Assembly: GCF_002483225.1 (NCBI RefSeq) | Contig: NZ_DLHL01000004.1 | Span: forward strand, 27,885-91,884 | Length of the DNA: 64,000 nucleotides | Reading direction: 5' to 3' | DNA from: Gemmatimonas sp. UBA7669 | GTDB lineage: Bacteria > Gemmatimonadota > Gemmatimonadetes > Gemmatimonadales > Gemmatimonadaceae | Part shown: positions 46,243 through 54,347 of the stretch, one piece after another | Layout: each line of letters opens with the position of its first letter | Position numbering within the stretch: the stretch's first letter is position 1 | Made by a program: the position numbers and the translations under genes | The notes under the pieces: model-generated | What the model was told of the DNA's origin: nothing | The model's database searches: none | What the model saw: the letters and a program-made list of their open reading frames with translations, nothing else

Positions 46243-46542
46243 ATGTTGGAACGACTCTCGGCGGTGTTCGATTCTGATCTATTGTTGGTCGGCATCCTCG
46301 TGCTCATTGTCATCGAGGCGGTGGTGCTGATTGGCTGGCAGCGACGATCTGGTGCTCGTCAGGTGACGCCCCACACCGCCGGCGTGCTCCCGCTGCTAAC
46401 GTTCCTTGGGGCCGGAGGCTCACTGGTGGTGGCGATGATTTTTCATCGTCGCCCTGAGCCGGCCCCCGAGGGCTTCGCCGTCGCCATGTTGTGCGCGCTG
46501 GTGATCCACCTCTGGCACCTCGCCGTCCTGCTGCGTCGTTGA
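46243..46542 (+). CDS. Small membrane protein of unknown function in the carotenoid cluster
   Basis: 99 aa with three predicted helices (about 13-33, 47-66 and 78-96) and few charged residues outside the loops. ATG 46243 lies 40 nt after cruF, and crtI starts 52 nt later, all on the same strand. I do not recognise the family. Its position suggests a role in carotenoid synthesis, placement or export, but that is only inferred. Codon use and GC look like its neighbours, and a real gene is likely because the reading frame fills the gap exactly. Confidence 0.7.
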   Translation: MLERLSAVFDSDLLLVGILVLIVIEAVVLIGWQRRSGARQVTPHTAGVLPLLTFLGAGGSLVVAMIFHRRPEPAPEGFAVAMLCALVIHLWHLAVLLRR

Positions 46543-46594
46543 GCGTTACCCGCTCGGCGCGTGGCGGACCACGATTCCTCTTCGTCGGTCGTTC

Positions 46595-48127
46595 ATGCGC
46601 ATCGTTGTCATAGGAAGCGGGTTCGGTGGTCTGGCCGCAGCCATTCGCCTGCAGGCCCAGGGCCACGACGTCACCATCGTCGAGAAGCTCGACAAGCCGG
46701 GCGGTCGCGCCTACGTGTTCGAGCAGGACGGCTTCACCTTCGATGCCGGCCCGACCATCATCACGGCGCCCTGGGTGCTGGATGAGCTCTTCGCACTGAC
46801 CGGGCGGAAGACGGCGGACTACATCCAGCTCAAACTCCTCGATCCGTTCTACAACATCCGCTTCGAGGATGGCACGGTTTTCCATTACAACGGCGACCGT
46901 GAGAATCTGCTGCGGCAGGTGGAGGAGTTCTCTCCGGCCGACCGTGCGGGCTACGAGCGCTTCCGCGAGAAGTCGTGGGAGATCTTCAATGTCGGCATGC
47001 CCCTCATCGACAAGCCGTTCCTGACCTTCGGCTCGATGGTGAAGGTGCTGCCCGAACTCATTCGCACGCGCGCCGACAAGTCGGTGGCGGCGATGGCCAA
47101 CACCTACCTGCGCGATGAGCGCTTGCGTCAGGTGTTCTCGTTTCATCCGCTGCTGGTGGGCGGCAATCCGTACGCCGCCAGCTCGATGTACGCGCTCATC
47201 CACAAGCTCGAGCAGCAGTGGGGTGTGCTCTTTGCCATGGGCGGCACCGGTGCACTCGTGCGCGCCCTCGTGCAGGCCTTCGAGGATCTCGGCGGCCGCA
47301 TCCGTCTTTCCAGCGAAGTGGCGGAAATCGAAGTGAGCGACGCCCGACGCACCACCGGCGTGCGGCTCAAGAATGGCGAGCGTTTGGCTGCGGATGCGGT
47401 GGTGTGCAACGGCGATCTGGTGCAGGCCTATCGCACTCTCGTTGCGCCCGACAAGCGTCCCAAGGTGAGCAACCGGCGCGTGGAGAAGCTCAAGCACTCC
47501 ATGAGCCTGTTTGTCATCTACTTCGGCACCAATCGCAAGTACGAGAACATCGCGCACCACGAGATTCTCATGGGCCCGCGCTACCGCGAGCTGCTCGAAG
47601 ACATCTTTGAGCGCAAGATCGTGGCCGATGACTTCTCGCTGTATCTGCACCGGCCCACGGCCACCGATCCAACACTGGCGCCGCCGGGCCATGACTGCTG
47701 GTATGTGCTCTCGCCGGTGCCGCACCTTGGCAGCGGCACCGACTGGGAGACCATGGCGCCGCGGTACCGCGATCGCATCATGGCCTACCTCGAAGAGCGC
47801 TACCTGCCCGATCTTTCGCGTCACATCGTGACGGAACGTCGTGTCGATCCGCGCTACTTCGAGCACACGCTGAACAGCTACATGGGCAGTGCGTTTGGTC
47901 CCGAGCCAGTGCTCACACAGTCGGCGTGGTTCCGTCCGCACAACCGCTCGCCCGACATTCCCAACCTCTACTTCTGTGGCGCCGGCACCCATCCGGGCGC
48001 GGGCCTGCCGGGCGTGATCGCGTCGGGCAAGATCGTGGCTGATCTCATCGGCACCGCACCACGCAAGGATGCGGCGCGCAGTGACGCCGCGCGTCCCGTC
48101 GCGCCACGCGCCACAGCCAAGGTGTAG
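46595..48127 (+). CDS. crtI: Phytoene desaturase (CrtI family)
   Basis: FAD-dependent desaturase that introduces double bonds into phytoene, 510 aa. The N-terminal dinucleotide motif is VVIGSGFGGLAAAIRL (about 3-18), followed by GGRAYVFEQDGFTFDAGPTIIT, and the C-terminal FAD signature is FCGAGTHPGAGLPGVIASGK (about 468-487). Length and motifs match bacterial CrtI; the number of desaturations (lycopene or neurosporene) cannot be judged. It is the last gene of the carotenoid cluster, with a GC-rich hairpin after it. Confidence 0.94.
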   Translation: MRIVVIGSGFGGLAAAIRLQAQGHDVTIVEKLDKPGGRAYVFEQDGFTFDAGPTIITAPWVLDELFALTGRKTADYIQLKLLDPFYNIRFEDGTVFHYNGDRENLLRQVEEFSPADRAGYERFREKSWEIFNVGMPLIDKPFLTFGSMVKVLPELIRTRADKSVAAMANTYLRDERLRQVFSFHPLLVGGNPYAASSMYALIHKLEQQWGVLFAMGGTGALVRALVQAFEDLGGRIRLSSEVAEIEVSDARRTTGVRLKNGERLAADAVVCNGDLVQAYRTLVAPDKRPKVSNRRVEKLKHSMSLFVIYFGTNRKYENIAHHEILMGPRYRELLEDIFERKIVADDFSLYLHRPTATDPTLAPPGHDCWYVLSPVPHLGSGTDWETMAPRYRDRIMAYLEERYLPDLSRHIVTERRVDPRYFEHTLNSYMGSAFGPEPVLTQSAWFRPHNRSPDIPNLYFCGAGTHPGAGLPGVIASGKIVADLIGTAPRKDAARSDAARPVAPRATAKV

Positions 48128-48141
48128 ACACATCACCGTCG

Positions 48142-48163
48142 CCTCGCGGGGCATCCCGCGGGG
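48142..48163 (+). terminator. GC-rich hairpin between crtI and tig
   Basis: CCTCGCGGG, loop GCAT, CCCGCGGGG (9 bp, one G:U), then CTTCTGAAGG. It lacks a T-tract, so it may be a weak terminator separating the carotenoid cluster from the chaperone genes. Confidence 0.45.
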
Positions 48164-48201
48164 CTTCTGAAGGCCTTCCCCGCCCCACTAGATTTTCCGG
48201 G

Positions 48202-49446
48202 ATGAACATTTCCATTACCCCGACCGAAACCGCCGGGGTATCCCGGCGTCTGCAGATCACGGTGCCGGCTGATACCGTGGCATCGTACGAGGACCAGGCG
48301 GCGCGCAAGTACGCGACGCAGGTTCGCATCCCGGGCTTCCGCCCGGGCAAGGCGCCGCCATCGATGGTGCGCAAGAAGTTTCCCGAGGCCGTGCGCCAGG
48401 AAGCCATCGAGCTCGTCATCAACGAGGCATTCCGCGAAGCCATCGACCGCGAGGGCCTCAAGTTGGCCGCGCAGCCGCATGTGCACCACCTCAAGGCCGA
48501 GCCCGGCCAGCCGCTGGAGTTTGAGCTGCATTGCGAGGTGCGTCCGGAGCTGACGCTCGAGAAGCTCGACGGCTTCACGCTCAACCGCACCGAGACGGTT
48601 GTCACCGACACGCTCGTGGAAGAGCAGATCGAGCGCATCCGTGAGCAGAAGGCCGAGTGGGCGCCGGTTGAAGAGAAGCCCGCCCCGGGTGACATGGTGA
48701 CGGTGTTGCTGTCCACCGCAGAAGCCGACGGTTCCCTGCCCGAGGGCAAGGAGTACCGCATCGTGCTCGGCGGCGGTCAGGCCATTGCCGGCATCGAAGA
48801 GCTCGTCATGGAGACCGCCCCCGGCGGCACCACCGAGCGTTCGGTACGCTGGCCCGACGACTTCCCCGATGAGTCGCAGCGCGGCGTGAGCAAGCTCGTG
48901 CGCGTCACGCTCACGGACGTCAAGCGCAAGGCCCTGCCGGCGCTCGACGACGCCTTTGCGCGTGAGGTCGGCGATTTCGACACCATCGATGCGCTGCGTG
49001 AAGCCGTGCGCAAGGATATGGGTGATCACGCGCGTCGTGAGGCCGACTCCGATGTCCGCGGCCAGCTCATCCAGCAAATTGCCGAAGCCAACCCGTTCGA
49101 CGTGCCCAAGGCCTGGGTCATGCAGCTCGTGGACGGCTACATGCAGATGTACGGCGTACCCGACAACCAGAAGCAGAACTTCGCCAAGGAATTCATGCCG
49201 ATGGCGGAGAACCAGGTGCGTCGTGATCTCATCATCGACACCATCGCCGAGCGTGAGTCGCTGACGGCCAGTGCGGCCGATGTGGACGCACGCGTCGAGG
49301 AGCTCGCCAAGGCCCGGAACGCTGATCCCGGCCAGGTGTACGCGCAGCTCCAGAAGCAGGGCCGTCTCCAGGAGATCGAGCGCGAGCTCACCGAGGAGCG
49401 CGTCTTCGCCTGGTTGTTCGAGAAGAACCCCGTGTCGGCGGCGTAA
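48202..49446 (+). CDS. tig: Trigger factor
   Basis: Ribosome-associated chaperone and prolyl isomerase, 414 aa. The N-terminal ribosome-binding domain holds IPGFRPGKAPPSMVRKKF (about 43-60), the family signature. The PPIase (FKBP-like) domain spans about 150-235 (PAPGDMVTV), and the C-terminal helical arms follow. It starts the tig-clpP pair and probably shares a promoter with it, 38 nt apart. Confidence 0.96.
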   Translation: MNISITPTETAGVSRRLQITVPADTVASYEDQAARKYATQVRIPGFRPGKAPPSMVRKKFPEAVRQEAIELVINEAFREAIDREGLKLAAQPHVHHLKAEPGQPLEFELHCEVRPELTLEKLDGFTLNRTETVVTDTLVEEQIERIREQKAEWAPVEEKPAPGDMVTVLLSTAEADGSLPEGKEYRIVLGGGQAIAGIEELVMETAPGGTTERSVRWPDDFPDESQRGVSKLVRVTLTDVKRKALPALDDAFAREVGDFDTIDALREAVRKDMGDHARREADSDVRGQLIQQIAEANPFDVPKAWVMQLVDGYMQMYGVPDNQKQNFAKEFMPMAENQVRRDLIIDTIAERESLTASAADVDARVEELAKARNADPGQVYAQLQKQGRLQEIERELTEERVFAWLFEKNPVSAA

Positions 49447-49484
49447 GCCCCGACCCCGCAGTCACCCGTACCGGAGAAGGCAGC

Positions 49485-50093
49485 ATGGCATCGATTTACA
49501 TGCCGTACATCATCGAGCGCTCGAGCCGAGGGGAGCGGACGTACGACATCTTCTCGCGCCTCCTGATGGACCGCATCATCTTCCTCGGTTCGCCGATCAA
49601 CGATGACGTGGCCAACATCATCATCGCGCAGATGTTGTTCCTCGAGGCGGACAACCCGGAAAAGCCCATCCACCTGTACATCAACTCGCCGGGTGGCTCG
49701 GTTTCGGCCGGTCTGGCCATGTACGACACCATGCAGTTCATCAAGGCGCCCGTGCACACCACGTGCATGGGTATGGCGGCGTCCATGGGCGCCTTCCTGC
49801 TCTGCGCCGGCGCTGCCGGCCATCGCAGCGCCCTGCCGCACAGCCGCATCATGATCCACCAGCCGTCGCAGAACGGTGGCGGTGGTTCGGCGTCGGACAT
49901 CGAGATTCAGGCGCGCGAGATCCTGTATCTCCGCAGCAAGATGAACGAACTCATGTCCAAGCATTCGGGTCGTCCCATCGAGCAGATCGAGCGTGACACC
50001 GATCGCGATCGTTTCATGAGCGCCGACGACGCCAAGGTGTACGGCCTTGTGGACAACGTCATCCAGCATCAGGCGGAACTGGTCCCGCGCTGA
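49485..50093 (+). CDS. clpP: ATP-dependent Clp protease proteolytic subunit
   Basis: Self-compartmentalising serine protease subunit, 202 aa. The triad is Ser100 (GMAASMG), His125 (IMIHQPSQ) and Asp171 (ERDTDRDRF). INSPGGSVSAGLAMYDTM and GLVDNVI are conserved. It works with ClpX, whose gene is 2.9 kb away because an opposite-strand pair interrupts the usual clpP-clpX neighbourhood. A strong terminator lies 24 nt after the stop. Confidence 0.97.
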   Translation: MASIYMPYIIERSSRGERTYDIFSRLLMDRIIFLGSPINDDVANIIIAQMLFLEADNPEKPIHLYINSPGGSVSAGLAMYDTMQFIKAPVHTTCMGMAASMGAFLLCAGAAGHRSALPHSRIMIHQPSQNGGGGSASDIEIQAREILYLRSKMNELMSKHSGRPIEQIERDTDRDRFMSADDAKVYGLVDNVIQHQAELVPR

Positions 50094-50117
50094 TTTTGGC
50101 GTGCAACGCAGGGATTG

Positions 50118-50156
50118 AACGGCAGGTCGGAAACACTCCGGCCTGCCGTTTTTTTT
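50118..50156 (+). terminator. Strong rho-independent terminator after clpP
   Basis: AACGGCAGGTCGG (50118-50130), loop AAACACT, CCGGCCTGCCGTT (50138-50150), T-run to 50156. The 13-bp stem contains one T:G pair. It cleanly ends the tig-clpP transcript. Confidence 0.95.
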
Positions 50157-50210
50157 CGGCTGATGCTGGTTCGCGATGGGTTCCGTCAAACGGCGCGCGT
50201 TCACGTTGCT

Positions 50211-50278
50211 CCTCTGCGAACTCTGCGACCTCCGTTTCTCTGCGTGAGCTGTTTGCGAACTCTCGAATGCAGCGAGTG
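50211..50278. repeat. CTCTGCG-type repeat, direct copy A (68 bp)
   Basis: Aligns without gaps to copy B at 50444-50511 at roughly 75-80% identity. Both begin CCTCTGCG, have CTGCGTGAGCTGTT in the middle and end GCAGCGAGTG. Together with the inverted copy at 50301-50342 it can fold into a long imperfect hairpin. Confidence 0.85.
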
Positions 50279-50300
50279 CCAGTGCTGCGGCCGGACCGTC

Positions 50301-50342
50301 AACAACTCACGCAGAGGAAAAGTGGGCGCAGAGCTCGCAGAG
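50301..50342. repeat. CTCTGCG-type repeat, inverted copy
   Basis: Its reverse complement reads CTCTGCGAGCTCTGCG and ends CTCTGCGTGAGTTGTT, matching the first 42 nt of copy A. The 22-nt gap between the arms would be the loop of the hairpin. Confidence 0.8.
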
Positions 50343-50443
50343 AACCGCAGTCGTGGTCTAACTGCCTTGACGCGGATTTCGCGGATGTGGCGGAAACAAC
50401 ACGGATTGAACGGCAGTCAGGAAACGACCGACCCTGTATTCCT

Positions 50444-50511
50444 CCTCTGCGCCCTCTGCGCCCTCCACTTCACTGCGTGAGCTGTTCGCGATTCTGCAGT
50501 GGCAGCGAGTG
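50444..50511. repeat. CTCTGCG-type repeat, direct copy B (68 bp)
   Basis: Second direct copy, ending 37 nt from the 3' end of the P450 gene. Together with copy A it suggests a duplicated or inserted dispersed element. CTCTGCG-rich intergenic repeats of this kind are seen in several phyla; no transposase is encoded here. Confidence 0.85.
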
Positions 50512-50548
50512 TCGGTCCGAGGCCTTTTTTCTGGGCCCCTGCGCTGCG

Positions 50549-52000
50549 TCAGGGTGTATTGGCGCGCTCACGTACCCGCACACGTATTTCCGCGGCAGGC
50601 CGCGTGGTGAGTCGCGCATAGGGACGCACACTCCCGGGATCCAGCGCTTCGAAATCGAAACGCCGCGCGAGACGCGCAATGATCAGCGCCGTCTCGATGG
50701 TGGCAAAGGCCGCGCCCACGCAGATGCGCGGCCCCGCACCGAAGGGGAGATAGCTCCCCGGCACCTGCTTGGACTCACGCTCCGGCAGAAACCGATCGGG
50801 GTCGAAACGATCCGGGTTCTCCCACAGCTTCGCGTGCCGGTGCATGCTCCAGGGCGCGATCATGAGCATGGTGCCACGCTTTACGTGTCGTCCGCCAATT
50901 TCGGTATCCTTGCCGGCCACCCGCGGCAGGAAGGTGATGGGCGGATAGAGCCGCAGCACCTCGCGGAAGAAGTTGCGTACGAAGGGCAGCCGCTTGGTGT
51001 GTTCCAGCAGCACGGGCCCGTCGCCCACCACCTGCGCCACCTCCGCGCGGATGCGCTCCACCACGTCGGGGCGCTGCGCAAGAATGAAAAAGGCCCAGGT
51101 GAGTGAACTGGCCGTGGTTTCGTGCCCCGCCAGAAAGAACACACCCAACTGATCGATGAGCCCTTCACGATCGAAGGGCTGCCCGGTGTCGGCGTCCTTC
51201 GCCTCGAGAATGGCACCCGCGATGTCATCGTACTCCGGATGCTGCAGCCGTGCGTCGAGCATGGCACCGAGATGCAGGCGAATGCGCGCGCAGGCCTGAC
51301 GCACCGGTTCCGGTTGTGTGCTGGGCGACCAGGGCTTGTCCCACAGGAGCCGCTTGATGTCGATGGAGCCGACCTGCCGCTCGAAGCGCATGAAGTCGTC
51401 GAACACGTCCTGCGACGTATCCCCCGACAGCGGCACGGAGAAGATCGTCCGCGTGATCACGTCGGCCGTGAGATGACTCATGGCCGCGTCCAGCGAGAAC
51501 GTTTCCCGTGCGGCGGCCTGTCGCCCGAGATGGGCCTCATAGTCATCCACCGCGGCGGCCATGAAGTCGAACGCGCGGTTGATGCGCATGTGCGAGAACG
51601 CCGGGTCCACCATGCGCCGCTGCCGACGCCAGGTATCGCCGCTGGTCACGAACATGGAGTTGCCCACGAGGTCCTCGAGGGCCTCCACGAAGAGGTCGTT
51701 TTTGGGGAAGCTGTCGTGGTCAGCGAGAATGCGCGCCACCCAGGCGGGATCGTTCACCAGGAGAATGCCGCGCCGCGTGTACCCCAGCGGTGTGATCATC
51801 TCGCGATAGGCGAGGTCCGGCAGGAGACTCAGCAGGTCCTTTTCGCGTCGCCACATGAGGCGCAGCAGCGACGGCACCGGCGGCCGTGGCACCGGAGCCG
51901 GCGGGCGCCACAACACGGCGGCGCTGGGGCCGCCCGTCTCGGCAGCCTCCGCGGCGACGGAACCCGTCACGACGGAACCCGTCACGACGGAACCCGTCAC
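50549..52000 (-). CDS. Cytochrome P450
   Basis: Haem-thiolate monooxygenase, about 483 aa. I-helix AGHETT (291-296), ExxR EVLR (347-350), PERF-like DPDRFLPE (about 400) and the haem loop FGAGPRIC with Cys427 are all intact. The start is GTG 52000, whose GTGA overlaps the stop of the upstream membrane protein gene; two further in-frame GTG codons at 51985 and 51970 come from a 15-bp tandem repeat. No reductase or ferredoxin gene is adjacent, so electron supply is unknown. The oxidised substrate is unknown. Confidence 0.93.
   Translation of the reverse strand: MTGSVVTGSVVTGSVAAEAAETGGPSAAVLWRPPAPVPRPPVPSLLRLMWRREKDLLSLLPDLAYREMITPLGYTRRGILLVNDPAWVARILADHDSFPKNDLFVEALEDLVGNSMFVTSGDTWRRQRRMVDPAFSHMRINRAFDFMAAAVDDYEAHLGRQAAARETFSLDAAMSHLTADVITRTIFSVPLSGDTSQDVFDDFMRFERQVGSIDIKRLLWDKPWSPSTQPEPVRQACARIRLHLGAMLDARLQHPEYDDIAGAILEAKDADTGQPFDREGLIDQLGVFFLAGHETTASSLTWAFFILAQRPDVVERIRAEVAQVVGDGPVLLEHTKRLPFVRNFFREVLRLYPPITFLPRVAGKDTEIGGRHVKRGTMLMIAPWSMHRHAKLWENPDRFDPDRFLPERESKQVPGSYLPFGAGPRICVGAAFATIETALIIARLARRFDFEALDPGSVRPYARLTTRPAAEIRVRVRERANTP
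51956..52000. repeat. Perfect 3 x 15-bp tandem repeat at the P450 start
   Basis: On the minus strand GTGACGGGTTCCGTC occurs three times without a mismatch. The first copy holds the stop codon of the DUF2306-type gene (TGA) and the overlapping GTG start. Each copy encodes VTGSV and offers a new GTG start in the same frame, so copy-number change would shift start use but not frame. Confidence 0.95.
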
Positions 52001-52734
52001 GAAGGCCGTGCGGCCACGCGCGCCGCACGCAGACTGAGGCGAATGCGCGTCTGGTGATAGATGATCATGGCCAGTCCAACCGTGAGCGGAATGGCCCACA
52101 TGCGCGGGTTGAGGGCCTGGCCCGGGTTGAAGCGCACGAAACCGAAGGCCATGAAGGCCGTGTACACCGAAATGCCGGACCCCACGATGGCTTTCACGTG
52201 CTCCAGCTGATAAGCCAGCCGACCGGGCTGGTCTGTGTAAATGAAGCGCAGGTTGGTGAGCCCCGAAGCCACACCGACGACGGCAAAGGCCATCATGAGT
52301 CCTTCGCCGATCTGCCAGCCCCGCATGGCGCAGGCGATGGCGGCTACGATGGTGAGCCCGTTGAGCGCCAGATTGAACGGGTGCCGGTTGGCGAGGTGAT
52401 TGCGCTTGTTGCGCACCGACACCACACCGTGCCACACGAGCTGGATGGTGAGAATGGCCAGATACAGCATCATCCAGCCGAAAATGCCCTGAATACGCTC
52501 AGCCGACCAATTCAGCGCCACCTGGCGGGGGTGGGTGGTGATGGGATCGACCATGGTAGTGATGGCCATTCCCACCGCCATCGTGGCCGTAATCAGCATG
52601 AGGCGGGCAAACCAGGTGCCGATACGGCGGTGCCAGGTGCCGCCCTTGCGATTGAGTGCGGGGATCCAGAACAGCACCAGACCGACCGCGCCGGTGGTGA
52701 TGTGCACGAACAAGAACCCTTCAAACGGCCACAT
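51997..52734 (-). CDS. DUF2306-type polytopic membrane protein
   Basis: Integral membrane protein, about 245 aa with 6-7 helices. Segments such as FLFVHITTGAVGLVLFWIPAL, RRIGTWFARLMLITATMAVGMA and the His-containing helix WHGVVSVRNKRNHLA resemble the DUF2306 family, members of which have conserved His residues that may bind haem; I cannot show this here. ATG 52734 gives the family-like start, with a GTG two codons upstream as an alternative. Translation is coupled (GTGA) to the P450 gene, so the two probably act together. Confidence 0.65.
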   Translation of the reverse strand: MWPFEGFLFVHITTGAVGLVLFWIPALNRKGGTWHRRIGTWFARLMLITATMAVGMAITTMVDPITTHPRQVALNWSAERIQGIFGWMMLYLAILTIQLVWHGVVSVRNKRNHLANRHPFNLALNGLTIVAAIACAMRGWQIGEGLMMAFAVVGVASGLTNLRFIYTDQPGRLAYQLEHVKAIVGSGISVYTAFMAFGFVRFNPGQALNPRMWAIPLTVGLAMIIYHQTRIRLSLRAARVAARPS

Positions 52735-53026
52735 GCGCACCACCGGTACCAATGGCGGGAGTCGGGTGTATAAACGGTGGACGATCCGCCTGCAGCACCC
52801 GACGAGATGCGCCAAGGTCGCACCTGGCGGGCCGTCGCGCTACAGGACCGGTGAGACCTAGCGGCGAGTACGGAAATGGCGGGCAGCGACCGACACTTTC
52901 TGTGGGGGCTGTTCGCTTGACCCTGCACCGCCCTCCGGGTTAACTCTAGCAGTTGCGTGAGGTGTCCCGATTCGTCCCCAGCCGGCACGATGATGGATCC
53001 TCGGCCGCCCCTTGTACCGGAACGTT
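52735..53026. other. Divergent region between the DUF2306-type gene and clpX
   Basis: 292 bp without a supported gene. It should hold two promoters. I see no strong dyad or named motif; short frames here are not conserved-looking. Confidence 0.4.
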
Positions 53027-54301
53027 ATGTCCCACGACAAGCACCTGCGCTGCTCCTTCTGCGGCAAGTCCAAGGACGCCGTCCGGAAGTTCATTTCGGG
53101 CCCCTCGGTCTACATCTGCAACGAGTGCATCGCCCTCTGCAACGAAATTCTTGCAGAGGACGAGGAGCGCGAGGTTGCCGAATCCATCACGCAGGTCCCC
53201 ACGCCGCGTGAAATCAAGAACATCCTCGATCAGTATGTGATCGGGCAGGACCAGGCCAAGAAGGCGCTCTCGGTGGCGGTGTACAACCACTACAAGCGCA
53301 TCAATGCGGCCGGCTCGGCCCGCGAGGACGACGTCGAGCTCGACAAGTCCAACATCCTGCTCATCGGGCCCACGGGTACGGGCAAGACGCTGCTCGCCCA
53401 GACGCTGGCCCGCATTCTCGATGTGCCGTTCACCATTGCCGACGCCACCACGCTCACCGAAGCGGGGTATGTGGGCGAAGACGTGGAGAACATTCTGGTG
53501 CGGCTGCTGCAGGCCGGTGACTTCAATGTCGCCGAGTGCGAGCGCGGCATCGTGTACATCGACGAAATCGACAAGATCGCGCGCAAGTCGGAGAATCCGA
53601 GCATCACGCGCGACGTGTCGGGCGAAGGCGTGCAGCAGGCCCTGCTCAAGATTCTCGAGGGCACGGTGGCCAGCGTGCCGCCGCAGGGTGGCCGCAAGCA
53701 TCCGCAGCAGGAATACATCCAGATCAACACCAAGGACATCCTGTTCATCTGCGGCGGTGCCTTCGACGGCCTCGAGAAGATCATCGAGTCGCGTACGGGC
53801 CGTCGGCAGTTGGGCTTCGATGCGCGGAAGGGTGACGCAGCCACCGACAGCAAGGTGGTGGCGCTCAAGCAGACGACGCCCAAGACCCCCTTTGCCGAAG
53901 TCGAGCCGGATGACCTGCTGCGCTTCGGCATCATTCCGGAACTGGTGGGCCGTCTGCCCGTCTGTGTGCCACTCGAGGCACTCGACGAGGAGGCGCTGGT
54001 CTCCATTCTCAAGGAACCCAAGAACGCCCTCACCAAGCAGTACACCCGCCTCTTCGACCTCGAAGAGGTGAAGATCACCTTCGAGGACAGCGCGCTGCGT
54101 GCCGTGGCCCAGAAGGCCCTCAAGCGTGGCACGGGTGCGCGCGGCCTGCGCGCCATTCTCGAAGAAACCTTGCTCGATACCATGTTCGAACTGCCTACCC
54201 GCGATGATGTCGTGGAGGTGCGGGTCACCGAAGCTGCCGTGCAGCACGGCGGACCGCCGCTCCTCGAGATCGCGCCCAAGCGGCAGAAGAAGGAAGCCTG
54301 A
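53027..54301 (+). CDS. clpX: ATP-dependent Clp protease ATP-binding subunit ClpX
   Basis: AAA+ unfoldase that feeds substrates to ClpP, 424 aa. The zinc-binding domain has Cys9, Cys12, Cys31 and Cys34. Walker A is GPTGTGKT (114-121) and Walker B IVYIDEIDK (175-183); sensor-2 RGTGARGLR is present. The ClpP-docking loop reads LGF rather than the common IGF (RRQLGFDAR, about 264). ATG 53027 gives the family start; a TTG 15 nt upstream is less likely. It is followed by lon. Confidence 0.97.
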   Translation: MSHDKHLRCSFCGKSKDAVRKFISGPSVYICNECIALCNEILAEDEEREVAESITQVPTPREIKNILDQYVIGQDQAKKALSVAVYNHYKRINAAGSAREDDVELDKSNILLIGPTGTGKTLLAQTLARILDVPFTIADATTLTEAGYVGEDVENILVRLLQAGDFNVAECERGIVYIDEIDKIARKSENPSITRDVSGEGVQQALLKILEGTVASVPPQGGRKHPQQEYIQINTKDILFICGGAFDGLEKIIESRTGRRQLGFDARKGDAATDSKVVALKQTTPKTPFAEVEPDDLLRFGIIPELVGRLPVCVPLEALDEEALVSILKEPKNALTKQYTRLFDLEEVKITFEDSALRAVAQKALKRGTGARGLRAILEETLLDTMFELPTRDDVVEVRVTEAAVQHGGPPLLEIAPKRQKKEA

Positions 54302-54318
54302 CGACGAAACGCCCCTCG

Positions 54319-54347
54319 AGGACCGGCAGCCCCAGGTTGCCGGTCCT
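54319..54347 (+). promoter_or_regulatory. Inverted repeat at the clpX/lon junction that covers a possible lon start
   Basis: AGGACCGGCA (54319-54328), loop GCCCCAGGT, TGCCGGTCCT (54338-54347): a perfect 10-bp stem. The in-frame TTG (54337-54339) sits at the loop/stem edge, so the hairpin could hide it. The DNA also encodes the conserved N-terminal LPVLPLRD of Lon, so part of the symmetry may be chance. Confidence 0.45.

Larger units (their letters stand above)
50157..50548. other. 392-bp repeat-rich intergenic region after the clpP terminator
   Basis: No gene is seen. The region is filled by related CTCTGCG-rich repeats: two direct copies (50211-50278 and 50444-50511), one inverted copy (50301-50342), a GATTGAACGGCAG sequence that also occurs in the clpP terminator (50113-50125 and 50404-50416) and an ACGCGGATTTCGCGGATG stretch (about 50370). 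Translation would be poor on both strands. Confidence 0.6.

Noticed and set aside
50211..50511. Insertion sequence
   Set aside because: No transposase, no clear terminal inverted repeats and no target-site duplication; the repeats are short and non-coding.
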